From: Sulfurimonas indica
Lineage (GTDB): Bacteria > Campylobacterota > Campylobacteria > Campylobacterales > Sulfurimonadaceae
Assembly (NCBI RefSeq): GCF_009192995.1
Contig: NZ_SDID01000006.1
Location: forward strand, 1 to 64,000
DNA length: 64,000 nt
Reading direction: 5' to 3'
Below, in pieces: positions 52,036-62,279 of the stretch. Positions within the stretch are counted from its first letter, which is position 1. Every line of letters starts with the position of its first letter. Position numbers and translations under genes: made by a program. Below the pieces are notes generated by a model. That model saw only the letters and a list, made by a program, of their open reading frames with translations, ran no database searches and was not told the DNA's origin.

Positions 52036-53010
52036 TTATCTGTTTTGTAGCATTTTTGCCACTTCTTTGGCATGATAGGAGATAATGATATCCGCACCTG
52101 CACGTTTAAAACTCACCATTGTCTCCATAACTACTCGCTCATAATCTATCAAATCATTCATTCCGGAAAACTTCAGCATCGCATATTCACCACTTACATT
52201 GTAAACTGCCATTGGAAGTGTTGTATTGTCTTTTATCTCACGTACAATATCGAGATATGCAAGAGCCGGTTTTACCATAAGTATATCAGCTCCTTGAGCT
52301 TCATCACTGATAGACTCTGCGATTGCTTCACGACGATTAGCCGGGTCCATCTGATAAGAAGCTCTGTCACCAAAGCTTGGAGTTGATTCTGCTACATCAC
52401 GAAACGGTCCATAATAACCTGAAGCAAATTTTGTCGAATATGCCATAATAGGCAGTTCACTGTATCCTGCCTCATCAAGTGCCTCACGCAGAGTCTCAAT
52501 TATGCCGTCCATCATTCCGCTCGGTGCTATCATATCTGCACCTGCTTTTGCATGAATGACTGCCTGCTGCCCTGAGATCTCCAGTGTTGCATCATTGAGA
52601 ACGGTCTCTTTTTCTTCATCAATAATACCACAATGCCCATGGTCCGTATATTCACAAAAACATAAATCTGTCACAATAAACATATCGGGATGTGCTTGTT
52701 TTATCTCACGTACGGCAGATGCTATGATACCATGTTCACAAAGCGCATCACTTCCAATAGAGTCTTTTACATCAGGAATACCAAACAGTATAATGGAATA
52801 AAGTCCCAAAGATTTCAACTCTTCACACTCTTTTATGGCCATATCAATACTCATCTGATAAACACCCGGCATGGAAGCTACTTCTGTTTTAATACCCTCT
52901 CCACTTCTAATAAAAAGCGGATAGATAAAATCATCTGCTCTTACATGTGTCTCACGCACTAATGCACGCAGATGTGGATTGAGCCGAGTACGACGGAATC
53001 TTTGAAACAT
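52036..53010 (-). CDS. hemB: delta-aminolevulinic acid dehydratase
   Basis: A 324-residue enzyme forming porphobilinogen. [17 protein letters not shown] contains the cysteines of the active-site zinc site. The Schiff-base lysines lie in [15 protein letters not shown] and [13 protein letters not shown]. It is full length and divergent from ribA. Confidence 0.96.
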   Translation of the reverse strand: MFQRFRRTRLNPHLRALVRETHVRADDFIYPLFIRSGEGIKTEVASMPGVYQMSIDMAIKECEELKSLGLYSIILFGIPDVKDSIGSDALCEHGIIASAVREIKQAHPDMFIVTDLCFCEYTDHGHCGIIDEEKETVLNDATLEISGQQAVIHAKAGADMIAPSGMMDGIIETLREALDEAGYSELPIMAYSTKFASGYYGPFRDVAESTPSFGDRASYQMDPANRREAIAESISDEAQGADILMVKPALAYLDIVREIKDNTTLPMAVYNVSGEYAMLKFSGMNDLIDYERVVMETMVSFKRAGADIIISYHAKEVAKMLQNR

Positions 53011-53039
53011 TTTTAAACCCTTTTTTTGCTATATTTGAT

Positions 53040-53045
53040 TATAAT
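53040..53045 (+). promoter_or_regulatory. -10 box of the ribA promoter
   Basis: TATAAT lies 41 bases before ribA within the 76-base gap between divergent hemB and ribA. No -35 box stands out. Confidence 0.4.
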
Positions 53046-53086
53046 AGTGTTTGAAGAAAAGATTTTACCATTTTAAAGATTAATTA

Positions 53087-53650
53087 ATGAATATAAAGAT
53101 TTCAGAGGTAGCGAATTTACCATCACGATTTGGCGATTTTAAAGTAAAGGCATTTAAAGAGGGGCAAAAAGAGCACCTTGTCATATATGCAAAAGAGTTG
53201 GGTGAAATACCTGTTGTTCGGGTCCATTCAGAGTGTCTTACAGGTGATGCGATAGGAAGCTTAAAATGTGACTGCCGTGATCAGCTCGAGTATGCCCTTT
53301 CACTCATCAATGAAAAAGGTGGTATGGTTATATATTTGCGTCAAGAGGGCCGTAATATTGGTCTATTAAACAAGATAAATGCCTATGCTCTTCAAGACAA
53401 AGGTTACAATACCATAGAAGCCAATCATCAACTTGGTTTTGCGGCAGATGAACGCACCTATGAGATTGTCACTTTTATACTCCATCATTTTGGCATTAAA
53501 AAGATCAAACTACTTACGAATAATCCAGATAAGATAAATGCTATCTCTGATGTTGAAATTGTTGAGAGAGTGCCAATAGTTATGAAAGCCAACCAATACA
53601 ATGAAGATTATTTGGATGTAAAACGTGATGCCATGGGTCATCTTCTTTAA
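53087..53650 (+). CDS. ribA: GTP cyclohydrolase II
   Basis: A 187-residue enzyme that opens GTP for riboflavin synthesis. The zinc site is VHSECLTGDAIGSLKCDCRDQL, and the catalytic and GTP-binding segment is YLRQEGRNIGLLNKI. It is a single-domain RibA without the RibB part. In C. jejuni rsmG follows directly (recalled); here about 4.9 kb of signalling genes lie between. Confidence 0.95.
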   Translation: MNIKISEVANLPSRFGDFKVKAFKEGQKEHLVIYAKELGEIPVVRVHSECLTGDAIGSLKCDCRDQLEYALSLINEKGGMVIYLRQEGRNIGLLNKINAYALQDKGYNTIEANHQLGFAADERTYEIVTFILHHFGIKKIKLLTNNPDKINAISDVEIVERVPIVMKANQYNEDYLDVKRDAMGHLL

Positions 53651-53660
53651 AGAGTAACAT

Positions 53661-55772
53661 ATGCCAATAGATATAACAAAAGATACTCCCCAAATTGCTC
53701 TTAAAAAGCTCAAAGCACGAGAGAGTGTACTTCGTCACTTTGAAGATATTGCAGGACTTGGAAGCTGGGAAGTTGACCTTAAAACGAAAAAATCCGTTTG
53801 GTCTAAAGAGAGCTATAAGATTTATGGTCTCAAAGAGGGCACAGAGGTCTCTATAGATACATTTTTTTTCATGCTTCTTCCAGAATATATCACCGATGCA
53901 AAGACTCTGCTCCAAGAAGCCATTCAGACAGGAAAAGTACTCAAATTTACCTGTAAAGCACGCAGAAAAGATGGCACTATTATTGACCTTTTTATAAATG
54001 GACGAGTGATTTTTGATGAGAATAAACAACCCCTAAAACTGATAGGTACAACGCAGGACATTACAGAGATTACCAACATCAAAGAAGAAGCAAAAGAGCT
54101 CGCTGCAATCTTGGAATACTCCTCGAACGAAATCTATATCATTGAGTTAGAAACACTCCGCTATCTCTATGTAAACAAAGGTGCTTGCAGAGCTCTAGGC
54201 TATACAAATGAAGAGATGCTTCAAAAAACTGTCCGTGATATCAATCCTTATCTTGAAAAAAGTAAAATTGCCTATTTACAAGAAAAGATAGAACAAGGGG
54301 AAAAGGTTCTAAATCGTACTATCCACCAGCGTAAAGATGGAACAGAGTATCATGTCCAATCCTATATCTATAAACTCGCATACCACGGGAAGGATGCTGC
54401 TGTTATCTTTGATACGGACATCAGTGAACTTATCGCACTGGAAAAAGAGCATCATCAACAAGCAAAACTTTTAGAGTACCAAGCTTATCATGATACCCTT
54501 ACGGACCTTCCAAATCGTACTCTTTTTCAAGACAGATTGCAACAGGCGATCATTACATCAAAACGTAATGAGGAAAAATTTGCTCTTCTTTTTATTGATC
54601 TCGACCAGTTTAAAAAGATTAATGATTCGCTTGGGCATCATATTGGAGATGAGGTCCTTATTGAGAGTGCAAAAAGATTCCAAAAAGTGCTGCGTGAGGA
54701 AGACACACTCTCACGTTTGGGCGGTGATGAGTTTACTATTATTCTAAAAAATCTTAAAAGTGAAAAGAATGCTGCAACTGTTGCGCAAAAACTCATTAAC
54801 AGCTTAAAAAAACCTATTGAGACAAAACATCATTCTCTCCATATATCTTCCAGTATTGGTATCAGTATCTACCCCAATGATGCCGAGACACAAGAAGACC
54901 TTTTAAAATATGCAGATACAGCGATGTACAAAGCAAAAGATGAAGGACGAAACAATTTCCAGTTCTACTCTTCTGAGATGACACAACAGGCTTTTGAAAA
55001 GGTCATTATGGAAAATTCCCTGCGTATTGCTATCAAAGAGAATCAGTTTGAAGTCTATTTTCAACCACAATATAATGCAGAGACAGAAACGATTATCGGT
55101 ATGGAAGCGCTTGTTCGATGGGTACATCCTCACGTGGGTATTGTGCCTCCCTCAGAGTTCATTCCCATGGCTGAAGAAAACGGTTTTATCATTGATATCG
55201 ACAAAATTATAATGAAACAGGCGATGCAGGAATTTAGCAGTTGGTATGCACAAGGGCTCAACCCTGGTAAACTGGCACTCAACCTCTCTATGAAACAGCT
55301 TAATGAAAATAATTTTATTACCGATCTCCTGCAAACAATGCAAGAGAACAACTTTAAGGTTTCATGGCTTGAGCTTGAAGTCACAGAAGGTCAGGTAATG
55401 CAAAACCCTGAACAGTCCATTAAAAAGCTTAAACGTTTAAGTAACATAGGGATCTCGATTGCCATTGATGACTTTGGGACCGGATACTCTTCACTCTCCT
55501 ATCTTAAAAAACTACCTCTGAGCAAACTAAAAATCGATCGCTCTTTCATAAAAGAGATTCCTTACGATGAAGATGATATAGCCATTACAAAAGCGATTAT
55601 TGCTATTGCAAAGAGTTTAAATCTTCATATTATTGCAGAAGGTGTAGAGACAAAAGAGCAAAAAGAGTTTATGCTTGTAAACGGATGTAAAAAAATTCAA
55701 GGTTATTACTATTCACAACCTCTGAGCAGATATAAAATGACGAAACTGTTAAAAAGGTCTAATGAAACTTAG
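53661..55772 (+). CDS. PAS-PAS-GGDEF-EAL c-di-GMP signalling protein
   Basis: A 703-residue cytosolic protein: PAS 1 (about 30-140, with a GSWEVDLKTKKSVWSKE heme-type PAS pattern), PAS 2 (about 145-265), GGDEF (about 280-440, SRLGGDEFTIILKN intact, with an REED inhibitory site five residues before it) and EAL (about 450-700, GMEALVRWVHP, ELEVTEGQVM, AIDDFGTGYSS). Both catalytic sites look intact, so it could make and break c-di-GMP. It begins 10 bases after ribA, and its end overlaps the CZB gene by 14 bases. Confidence 0.92.
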   Translation: MPIDITKDTPQIALKKLKARESVLRHFEDIAGLGSWEVDLKTKKSVWSKESYKIYGLKEGTEVSIDTFFFMLLPEYITDAKTLLQEAIQTGKVLKFTCKARRKDGTIIDLFINGRVIFDENKQPLKLIGTTQDITEITNIKEEAKELAAILEYSSNEIYIIELETLRYLYVNKGACRALGYTNEEMLQKTVRDINPYLEKSKIAYLQEKIEQGEKVLNRTIHQRKDGTEYHVQSYIYKLAYHGKDAAVIFDTDISELIALEKEHHQQAKLLEYQAYHDTLTDLPNRTLFQDRLQQAIITSKRNEEKFALLFIDLDQFKKINDSLGHHIGDEVLIESAKRFQKVLREEDTLSRLGGDEFTIILKNLKSEKNAATVAQKLINSLKKPIETKHHSLHISSSIGISIYPNDAETQEDLLKYADTAMYKAKDEGRNNFQFYSSEMTQQAFEKVIMENSLRIAIKENQFEVYFQPQYNAETETIIGMEALVRWVHPHVGIVPPSEFIPMAEENGFIIDIDKIIMKQAMQEFSSWYAQGLNPGKLALNLSMKQLNENNFITDLLQTMQENNFKVSWLELEVTEGQVMQNPEQSIKKLKRLSNIGISIAIDDFGTGYSSLSYLKKLPLSKLKIDRSFIKEIPYDEDDIAITKAIIAIAKSLNLHIIAEGVETKEQKEFMLVNGCKKIQGYYYSQPLSRYKMTKLLKRSNET

Positions 55773-56205
55773 ACTCTGGAAGTGCTTCAAGTCTTCTCTG
55801 TGCAGCAGCAAGTACTCTTAAAAGCTCATCTGTTGTTGCCTGAAGTTCGACATAATAGAGCTTTGCTTTGTCAATCTCCAAAGCATCCACACTGCTCCTA
55901 CCCAAAAATTTAGAAAAGAGTCCTCTTTTTTTCTCTTCTTTGAAAAAAATGTTATAGATTTTAAAATACTCTTTATGCCACTGCTCATGTAAAATATCAA
56001 GTTTACTATAAAACTGACTTCCAATAAGCTCTCGTACATGATTTTTCTCATCATAAATCCAATGTCCAAAGTCACACTCTTTTTTTGAAACGGCAGTAGG
56101 ATTATTAACCTTTTTCCCCTCAATAATTGCATGTATCTTCTCCATTTGCAATAGATGGGCCTCTCTTGCTTTTTGTACAGAATTAACACTTTGTTCTTTT
56201 TTCAT
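55759..56205 (-). CDS. stand-alone CZB (chemoreceptor zinc-binding) domain protein
   Basis: A 148-residue helical protein with the CZB pattern: AHLLQMEKIHAII (first His), KKECDFGHWIYDE (the C-x-F-G-x-W core), and ILHEQWHKEYFKIY (the H-x2-W-H end). This is the H-C-H-H zinc site used to sense zinc or hypochlorite. Without a receptor or cyclase attached it probably partners another protein. It is convergent with the PAS-GGDEF-EAL gene and overlaps it by 14 bases. Confidence 0.82.
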   Translation of the reverse strand: MKKEQSVNSVQKAREAHLLQMEKIHAIIEGKKVNNPTAVSKKECDFGHWIYDEKNHVRELIGSQFYSKLDILHEQWHKEYFKIYNIFFKEEKKRGLFSKFLGRSSVDALEIDKAKLYYVELQATTDELLRVLAAAQRRLEALPESKFH

Positions 56206-56263
56206 TGAAATTTACCTTTAAAAAAGTATATAATAGCATAAGTTAAAAAAATAAGGAACTTTT

Positions 56264-56827
56264 ATGAAACGTCCAGAACCGATTAATCACGAAATACAAC
56301 TTAATCCAAAACGTTATATTGTTTCAAAGACCGATCCAAAAGGCATAATAGAATATGGGAATGACTATTTTGTAGAAATTTCAGGATACAGTGAAGCGGA
56401 ACTTATCGGTACACCCCATTCACTAATCAGACATCCTGACATGCCAAAAGTTGTCTTTAAAATGATGTGGGACAGAATTAACAAAGCCCAAAATATCATG
56501 GCTGTTGTGAAAAATCTAGCAAAAGACGGTAGCTACTACTGGGTTGTAACTGAATTTGAGCCAAAAGTAGATCCTATTACCAATGAAATCATCTCCCACA
56601 CTGCTTTTAGAAAAGCTGCCCCTCGCAAAGCAGTTGAAGCTATCGAACCTATCTATCAAAAACTTTTGGAAATTGAAAAAGAGAGCGGAATGGAAGGAAG
56701 TGAAAAATACCTTCGAGGATTTTTAGAAGAAAAAGGCCTTAGCTATGATGACTTCATAGACAATCTTGTTGGTAACAAAGGCATCTTTAAAATCTTCTTC
56801 AATGCTATGAAAAAAATCTTCTCTTAA
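56264..56827 (+). CDS. single PAS-domain sensor, CetB/Aer-like
   Basis: A 187-residue protein with one N-terminal PAS domain: KTDPKGIIEYGNDYFVEISGYSE, LIGTPHSLIRHPDMPKVVF and the FAD-type core AKDGSYYWVVTEFEP. The PHSLIRHPDMP stretch is typical of Aer/CetB redox sensors of energy taxis. A helical tail follows (residues 125-187). In C. jejuni CetB works with a separate receptor, CetA, which is not seen here. Confidence 0.82.
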   Translation: MKRPEPINHEIQLNPKRYIVSKTDPKGIIEYGNDYFVEISGYSEAELIGTPHSLIRHPDMPKVVFKMMWDRINKAQNIMAVVKNLAKDGSYYWVVTEFEPKVDPITNEIISHTAFRKAAPRKAVEAIEPIYQKLLEIEKESGMEGSEKYLRGFLEEKGLSYDDFIDNLVGNKGIFKIFFNAMKKIFS

Positions 56828-57003
56828 TCAATTTTAGTAAAAATGTGCTTGTACGCATATAAGAAATATGCGCTTATAGAAAGTCCTCTCTTGCTCACTA
56901 AAATGCAAGAAGGCTTTTGGTCATCTACACAGTCATAAAATTCAACATATTATATATATTTTATATATATTTGAGTACAATGAAGCATTAGAAGGTTTAT
57001 TTG

Positions 57004-58500
57004 ATGATAAATATTACAAACTTTTTACTAAGCGGTTTTAATTTTAAAGAAGAAGAGTATGAGCTTAAACTCCAGTTTATACTTGTCAATTCCATTCTTA
57101 CCATTATCATTGTCATGTTGAGTTTTTTATCTTTTTTACGCTACATTTCACATCAGGAAGTCCAGGCAATCATTGATACTGGAGCAGTAGTGGCTTCACT
57201 TATCACTCTCATAACAGCACGAAGGTCAAAAAAGAGTATCAACATCTCCATTCCGCTTCTCTTGGCTCTTTTTTATTTTCTTATAACATTTACATTTAGG
57301 AACATTGGTATAATCGGTACGACATGGTACATAGTTTTGATTCTTGCCGCATTTTTTCTCAAAGGGAAGAAAGTAGGTCTCTTTTTCTCTGCCATCTCTG
57401 TACTTGCAATTTTGAGCTTGGAACAGTTTTCAGATGCAAAATATACAATGTTCCAATATTTCTACATCACAATTCCTATCATTTTAAGTATGACCTTTTT
57501 GTATCTGTATGAACAACGAAATGAGATACTCAACTCACTCTTAAAAAAACAAAAGAGTCTTTTGGAAGAAGAGGTAAAAAAACAGACCAATGAACTCTCA
57601 CAGCTCCTTTTAACAAGTCAAGAGCTTGCAAGTATCATGAAAAACTCACTTATAGAGATCTATATTGTCGATTTCAAAACAGACCATTACCTCTATGTCA
57701 ATGACGGTGTGATTAAAACGCTTGGATACAGTGAAGATGAACTCCTTGCTATGAATATTTATGACATAAACACCTCAATGATACATGAAACAGTCACACG
57801 ATTTAAAGAGCTGATGCTCAAAAATGGCAATGCAACAAATATCTCTCAACACAGACGCAAAGATGGCTCAAGCTATGGAGTTCAATCCTTTATGCATAAG
57901 ATTAGCTATAACAATAAAGAGGCCTATGTTATCTTTGATATTCAAATATCAGATGCACAAAAGGCCCAATCTGCAATACTCAAACAAAAAGAGACTCTTG
58001 CCTATCAGGCACACTATGATACGCTGACAAAACTCCCAAATCGTGTCTTATTTGAAGACAGACTCACGCAGGCAATTGCTAAAGCAAAAAGAAAATATAC
58101 AAAATTTGCACTGCTCTTTGTTGATCTTGATCATTTTAAGGATATCAATGATACCTATGGACATGAAGTAGGAGACATCGTACTTAAAGAGATAGCAAAA
58201 CGTCTGCAAAACTGCGTGAGAGAATCCGATACAGTCTCACGTCTCTCAGGAGATGAATTTTTGATTATTTTAGAAGAGTTTGACTCTAAAGAGAGTGTGG
58301 CAACCATTGCAAAACTTCTTATAGAATCAATACGAATACCAATAGAGTTCCATGATAAAAAACTCATTGTAACCTGCAGTATAGGAATCAGTCTCTATCC
58401 AGATGATGCCAAACATGGACAAACACTTGTAAAATATGCAGACCGAGCTATGTACAATGCCAAAAACATTGGCAAAAATAACTTTAAATTTTACAGATAA
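57004..58500 (+). CDS. membrane-bound PAS-GGDEF diguanylate cyclase
   Basis: A 498-residue protein with about six membrane helices (25-170), a coiled coil (about 180-205), a PAS domain (about 205-325) and a GGDEF domain. The catalytic motif reads [12 protein letters not shown], i.e. SGDEF: the first glycine of GGDEF is changed to serine. An RESD inhibitory site precedes it by five residues. Other metal-binding residues ([12 protein letters not shown]) are intact, so activity is possible. ATG at 57004 has AGAAGG eight bases upstream; the TTG before it is less likely. Confidence 0.9.
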   Translation: MINITNFLLSGFNFKEEEYELKLQFILVNSILTIIIVMLSFLSFLRYISHQEVQAIIDTGAVVASLITLITARRSKKSINISIPLLLALFYFLITFTFRNIGIIGTTWYIVLILAAFFLKGKKVGLFFSAISVLAILSLEQFSDAKYTMFQYFYITIPIILSMTFLYLYEQRNEILNSLLKKQKSLLEEEVKKQTNELSQLLLTSQELASIMKNSLIEIYIVDFKTDHYLYVNDGVIKTLGYSEDELLAMNIYDINTSMIHETVTRFKELMLKNGNATNISQHRRKDGSSYGVQSFMHKISYNNKEAYVIFDIQISDAQKAQSAILKQKETLAYQAHYDTLTKLPNRVLFEDRLTQAIAKAKRKYTKFALLFVDLDHFKDINDTYGHEVGDIVLKEIAKRLQNCVRESDTVSRLSGDEFLIILEEFDSKESVATIAKLLIESIRIPIEFHDKKLIVTCSIGISLYPDDAKHGQTLVKYADRAMYNAKNIGKNNFKFYR

Positions 58501-58535
58501 ATCATTTTGAGAGTTTTTTTAAGATAAAATACCCT

Positions 58536-59123
58536 ATGAATTTACAATCACGTGTAGAAAAAGAGAATATTTCTCTGCCAGACAATTTTTTTGATAATAT
58601 TACAAAGTATAAAGATCACCTCTTTAAGTGGAATAAAATTCACAACCTAACAGGTGCAAAAGATGAAATAACACTTGATGAGTTTATCTTCGATGCACTC
58701 TTTCCTGTCAGCTTTTTACCTACAGTAAATTCTCTGCTTGATATTGGTACAGGTGCCGGATTTCCTGGTATGATTTTGGCTTTTGCTCTTGCTGATACAG
58801 AAGTAACACTTGTTGAACCACTTGCGAAAAGGGCAAGTTTTTTACAGTTTATAAAAGCGGATCTGGGTCTTGGAAATGTCCGTATAGTCAAAAAAAGAGT
58901 CGAAGAGATGGAGAGTGAGATTTTCGAACTGATCACCTCACGTGCAGTAACAGATACAAAAATGCTCTTAGATCTCAGTACAAAACTACGGGATAAAGAT
59001 ACAAAGTTTCTCTTCTACAAAGGCGAGCGTGTCTTTGATGAAGTAAAAGCTTCACAGGGCATGGCACATAAAATTATAGAGAGACACAACAGACATTATT
59101 TACTACTAGGAGAGAGTCTATGA
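58536..59123 (+). CDS. rsmG: 16S rRNA (guanine527-N7)-methyltransferase RsmG
   Basis: A 195-residue SAM-dependent methyltransferase: [18 protein letters not shown] motif [17 protein letters not shown] and [17 protein letters not shown]. It modifies 16S rRNA at G527, loss of which gives low-level streptomycin resistance. It overlaps the next gene by 4 bases, forming an operon with two small genes. Confidence 0.95.
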   Translation: MNLQSRVEKENISLPDNFFDNITKYKDHLFKWNKIHNLTGAKDEITLDEFIFDALFPVSFLPTVNSLLDIGTGAGFPGMILAFALADTEVTLVEPLAKRASFLQFIKADLGLGNVRIVKKRVEEMESEIFELITSRAVTDTKMLLDLSTKLRDKDTKFLFYKGERVFDEVKASQGMAHKIIERHNRHYLLLGESL

Positions 59124-59356
59124 TACTAAAAGCACTACTTGTCGGTGCCGTTATCTACATCGTCTATATTATGTTTTTTAAGCAAAAGAATGTAGAAAAA
59201 AGCAGCACTACAGCCAAGAAAAAAGAACAAAAGCCACAAGCAAACGAAATGGTCGAATGTGCCAACTGTGGTGTTTATGTTGAGATTTCAGAGTCTATTT
59301 TAAGCAGTGGAAAATACTACTGCTCTGATGAATGCATAAAAAAGGCTGGAAAATAA
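59120..59356 (+). CDS. PP0621-like small membrane protein with zinc ribbon
   Basis: A 78-residue protein with an N-terminal membrane helix ([15 protein letters not shown]), a basic linker, and a C-terminal zinc site made of CANCG and CSDEC. This is the layout of the PP0621 family, function unknown. It overlaps rsmG by 4 bases. Confidence 0.72.
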   Translation: MILKALLVGAVIYIVYIMFFKQKNVEKSSTTAKKKEQKPQANEMVECANCGVYVEISESILSSGKYYCSDECIKKAGK

Positions 59357-59748
59357 TGCTCATTTTTGGACATAGATTTATTAAAAATGATGAATTTTTT
59401 CATATCTTTGATAGTGAAAGTCTCCAAAAGACACCTCCATCTTCTAAAATCTATTTGGACTTTGATGAAAGCAATCTTGATATTATTGAGCATCTTAGCA
59501 GCAACCATATCGCTTTTGGACTTGGAGTGACAAACATTACAGAACTTCTTTATGCTGCTGCTTTAGGGGCGAGTTACATAGTCGTACATCAGAAGTTGGC
59601 AAAAACAGCACAAAATATAGCAGAGAACTACCTCTTTGATGCAAAAATCCTGGTACATATCACTCAAGAGAGTGAAATTGAAGAGATGGCACTCTTAGGG
59701 ATTGACGGTGTACTTTTTCCAGAAGCGATTGTCAAGATAAGTTCTTAA
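59356..59748 (+). CDS. hypothetical protein, alpha/beta fold
   Basis: A 130-residue protein of unknown function. Alternating strands and helices (KIYLDFDESNLDIIEHL, IAFGLGVTNITELLYAAAL, SYIVVHQKLAKTAQNIAE, KILVHITQESEIEEMALLG and GVLFPEAIV) resemble part of a TIM-barrel or phosphodiesterase-like fold. It starts at TAATG, overlapping the previous stop by one base, so it is co-translated with the PP0621-like gene. No catalytic motif is recognised. Confidence 0.6.
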   Translation: MLIFGHRFIKNDEFFHIFDSESLQKTPPSSKIYLDFDESNLDIIEHLSSNHIAFGLGVTNITELLYAAALGASYIVVHQKLAKTAQNIAENYLFDAKILVHITQESEIEEMALLGIDGVLFPEAIVKISS

Positions 59749-59753
59749 GTATT

Positions 59754-60248
59754 ATGAAACAGCTTCTTGTTTTTTTAGCAGTTTTTCTACTCTCATCCTG
59801 TTCTTCTTCACCAAAACCCTATAAAAAAATTTCTTTAAACATTCAAAACAAGCCAAGCTACAACTTAGAAAATAAGAATCATATCACAAAGAAACTCTAC
59901 GAGTCATACGAAAAATGGGCAGGAGTCAAATACTGCTACGGGGGAGAGAGCAAGAGTGGCATAGACTGCTCTGCACTGGTGCAAACCATCTACAAAGAAG
60001 CCTTTCATATCGAGCTTCCACGAACAACAAAAGAGCAGATAAAAGTAGGAAAGAAAGTCCAAAAAAAGGCTTTAAAAGAGGGCGATATTCTCTTTTTTAA
60101 AACATCCTACCATGTTTTACACTCAGGGATCTACCTTAAAAAAGGAGCCTTTATTCATGCCTCAAGTAAATATGGTGTGATTCTTTCTAATATTCATAAT
60201 CCCTACTGGAGAGCAAAATACTTTCAGGCAAGAAGAGTATTATTCTAA
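59754..60248 (+). CDS. NlpC/P60-family peptidoglycan hydrolase lipoprotein
   Basis: A 164-residue lipoprotein: lipobox LSSC (cysteine at 16). The NlpC/P60 core has CYGGESKSGIDCSALVQTIYKEAF (catalytic Cys72), a later histidine in YHVLHSGIYL and FIHASSKYGV. The Cys-His-His set is complete. Such enzymes cut peptidoglycan cross-peptides. It starts 5 bases after the previous gene. Confidence 0.88.
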   Translation: MKQLLVFLAVFLLSSCSSSPKPYKKISLNIQNKPSYNLENKNHITKKLYESYEKWAGVKYCYGGESKSGIDCSALVQTIYKEAFHIELPRTTKEQIKVGKKVQKKALKEGDILFFKTSYHVLHSGIYLKKGAFIHASSKYGVILSNIHNPYWRAKYFQARRVLF

Positions 60249-60288
60249 GCTATAGAGTCCAAAAAAGAAAGTTTTATTGAAAAATTAG

Positions 60289-60294
60289 CTATAA
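60289..60294 (+). promoter_or_regulatory. -10 box upstream of the Tll0287-GGDEF-EAL gene
   Basis: TATAAT lies 20 bases before the start codon. The -35 region is A/T-rich without a clear box. Confidence 0.4.
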
Positions 60295-60314
60295 TCGCTC
60301 AATAAGGTAATCCA

Positions 60315-62279
60315 ATGGAAAAATATCTAAATCATAAAATCCTCTATATTGTTCCATCTATTTTTCTACTGGTTGTACTCCTGAGAATTTTTTACAGTTA
60401 TAACGATACACAGCTGCAGATTCAAGAGTTTGCAAAAAAAGAGGCACAGGTTTTAAAATCTCATGCAATGGTGCATAGAAACTATTACCAAAAACTCTAT
60501 TTTGATAAAACGATTCCTCTCAATCAAGAGACTCTAAAAGGGCTACCGGCTTACAGTTCTTACTATATCAATAAATCCTTTTCACAGAACAACCCCTTTG
60601 CCATCAGCTTGCAAACAGTCTCAGACAGAGCAAGAGACCCAAAAAACCAAGCGGATAAAGAGGAGCTAAAAGCCATCGAGTACTTTAAAGAACATCCTAT
60701 GGAAAAAGAGTACTTTAGCAGTGAGAATCCTGACTACTATCAATATGCATCTGCTTTGATCATGGAGTCAAAATGTTTGCAATGTCATGCTTCCAAAGAG
60801 AAAGCTCCTGCATTTATCCAAAAACGTTATGACAAAGCATATGACTACAAGCTTGGAGAGCTTCGAGGCATACTAAGCATTAAACTGCCAAAAGAGAAAC
60901 TCAACAACTACTTTTTTCACCACTTCATCTATTCAGTCATTTATGACATCATCGCCTTTTTAATTCTCTTTTTTATTATCTATACTATCGCAAAAAAATC
61001 AAAAAAGATAAATACTTTTTTACGTCAAACAATCAGAATGCAAACAAAAAAGCTCAAAGAGACACTTGTACGTGAGCGACTGACTGGTCTGCCAAACAGA
61101 TTACAGTTTTTAGAGGACATTAATAACACCCAAGAGAAAAAAAATAAACACCTTGCCCTTATAAACATTGACAGTTTCAAAGATATCAATGATTTTTACG
61201 GACATAATGTCGGAGATGCTTTACTCATACTCTTAGCAAAAAAAATTGATGCTTTTTGCAATGATAAACACTCAATAGTCTACAAGTTGCCTAGTGATGA
61301 GTATGCTGTCTTTAGCTTATGGAACATCGATACTGATACCTTCATAAAAAAAATCTTAAAACTGCTACAGGAGATTCAAAAAAATGAGTACCTTATTGCC
61401 AATAATGCTATCTTTATAACTGTCAGCTGTGGTATCGCTTCCAACGAAGATGACCTGATCATAAAAGCAGACATGGCACTGCAGGTCGCAAAAAATGCAA
61501 AAACAAATCTTATCATTTATGACAATCTTGTAGACACGACAGAGATAGTAAATAAAAATATACAAGGGGTATCGCTACTTAAAGATGCCATTGTCAATGA
61601 TAAGATTCATCCTTATTTTCAACCTATCTACAATCTCCACACAAAACGGGTGGAGAAGTATGAGTCACTTGTCAGAATTATCACACAAAGTGGTGATGTT
61701 ATCACACCCTACAGTTTTTTGGATATTGCCATCAAATCAAAACTCTATCACCATATCACACATATCATGATAGAGAAAACATTTGCTTTTTTTGAAAAAA
61801 AAGAGGAGTATGAATTTTCAATCAACCTCTCCATAGATGATATCCGCAATGAGAGAACTGTTCATTTTATTTTAGAAAAACTCGCTGCCTATGCAACACC
61901 ACAAAGAGTTGTTTTTGAAATTTTAGAGAGTCACGAGATAGAGAACTATGAAGATATTAAAAACTTTATCAAAGAGGTGAAACAGTATCAGGCGAAAATC
62001 GCTATCGATGACTTTGGAAGCGGATACTCCAACTTTTCTCATGTTTTGGAGCTCAATGTTGATTATCTCAAAATTGATGCCTCTCTCATCCGAAATATAA
62101 CCACAAATGAAAATGCGCAAAAAATTACACATACCATTGTATCTTTTGCGAAAAACATTGGTCTTGAAACAATTGCAGAGTATGTTGAAGATGAAACGGC
62201 TTTGGAGTTACTCTCTGACTTAGGTGTAGATTTTATTCAAGGATACTATATCGGAAGACCTGCACCGCTCTTACTCTAA
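60315..62279 (+). CDS. haem-binding Tll0287-type sensor with degenerate GGDEF and EAL domains
   Basis: A 654-residue inner-membrane protein. A first helix (about 9-27) is followed by a periplasmic Tll0287-like (DUF3365) domain with one covalent haem site, KCLQCHAS (residues 154-158), then a second helix (about 205-230). The GGDEF is degenerate: the catalytic site reads PSDEY instead of GGDEF, so synthesis is unlikely. The EAL domain has ESL in place of EAL (KYESLVRII) but keeps EILESHEI and DDFGSGYSNF, so phosphodiesterase activity is possible. It looks like a redox- or gas-controlled c-di-GMP hydrolase. Its end overlaps alr by 9 bases. Confidence 0.9.
   Translation: MEKYLNHKILYIVPSIFLLVVLLRIFYSYNDTQLQIQEFAKKEAQVLKSHAMVHRNYYQKLYFDKTIPLNQETLKGLPAYSSYYINKSFSQNNPFAISLQTVSDRARDPKNQADKEELKAIEYFKEHPMEKEYFSSENPDYYQYASALIMESKCLQCHASKEKAPAFIQKRYDKAYDYKLGELRGILSIKLPKEKLNNYFFHHFIYSVIYDIIAFLILFFIIYTIAKKSKKINTFLRQTIRMQTKKLKETLVRERLTGLPNRLQFLEDINNTQEKKNKHLALINIDSFKDINDFYGHNVGDALLILLAKKIDAFCNDKHSIVYKLPSDEYAVFSLWNIDTDTFIKKILKLLQEIQKNEYLIANNAIFITVSCGIASNEDDLIIKADMALQVAKNAKTNLIIYDNLVDTTEIVNKNIQGVSLLKDAIVNDKIHPYFQPIYNLHTKRVEKYESLVRIITQSGDVITPYSFLDIAIKSKLYHHITHIMIEKTFAFFEKKEEYEFSINLSIDDIRNERTVHFILEKLAAYATPQRVVFEILESHEIENYEDIKNFIKEVKQYQAKIAIDDFGSGYSNFSHVLELNVDYLKIDASLIRNITTNENAQKITHTIVSFAKNIGLETIAEYVEDETALELLSDLGVDFIQGYYIGRPAPLLL

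Noticed and set aside
4561-61080. CACGTGAG, CTCACGTG and ATCACGCA variants (for example near 4605, 27988, 28490, 36365, 44690)
   Set aside because: They differ by one base from the octamer. They may be related decayed copies but were not counted.
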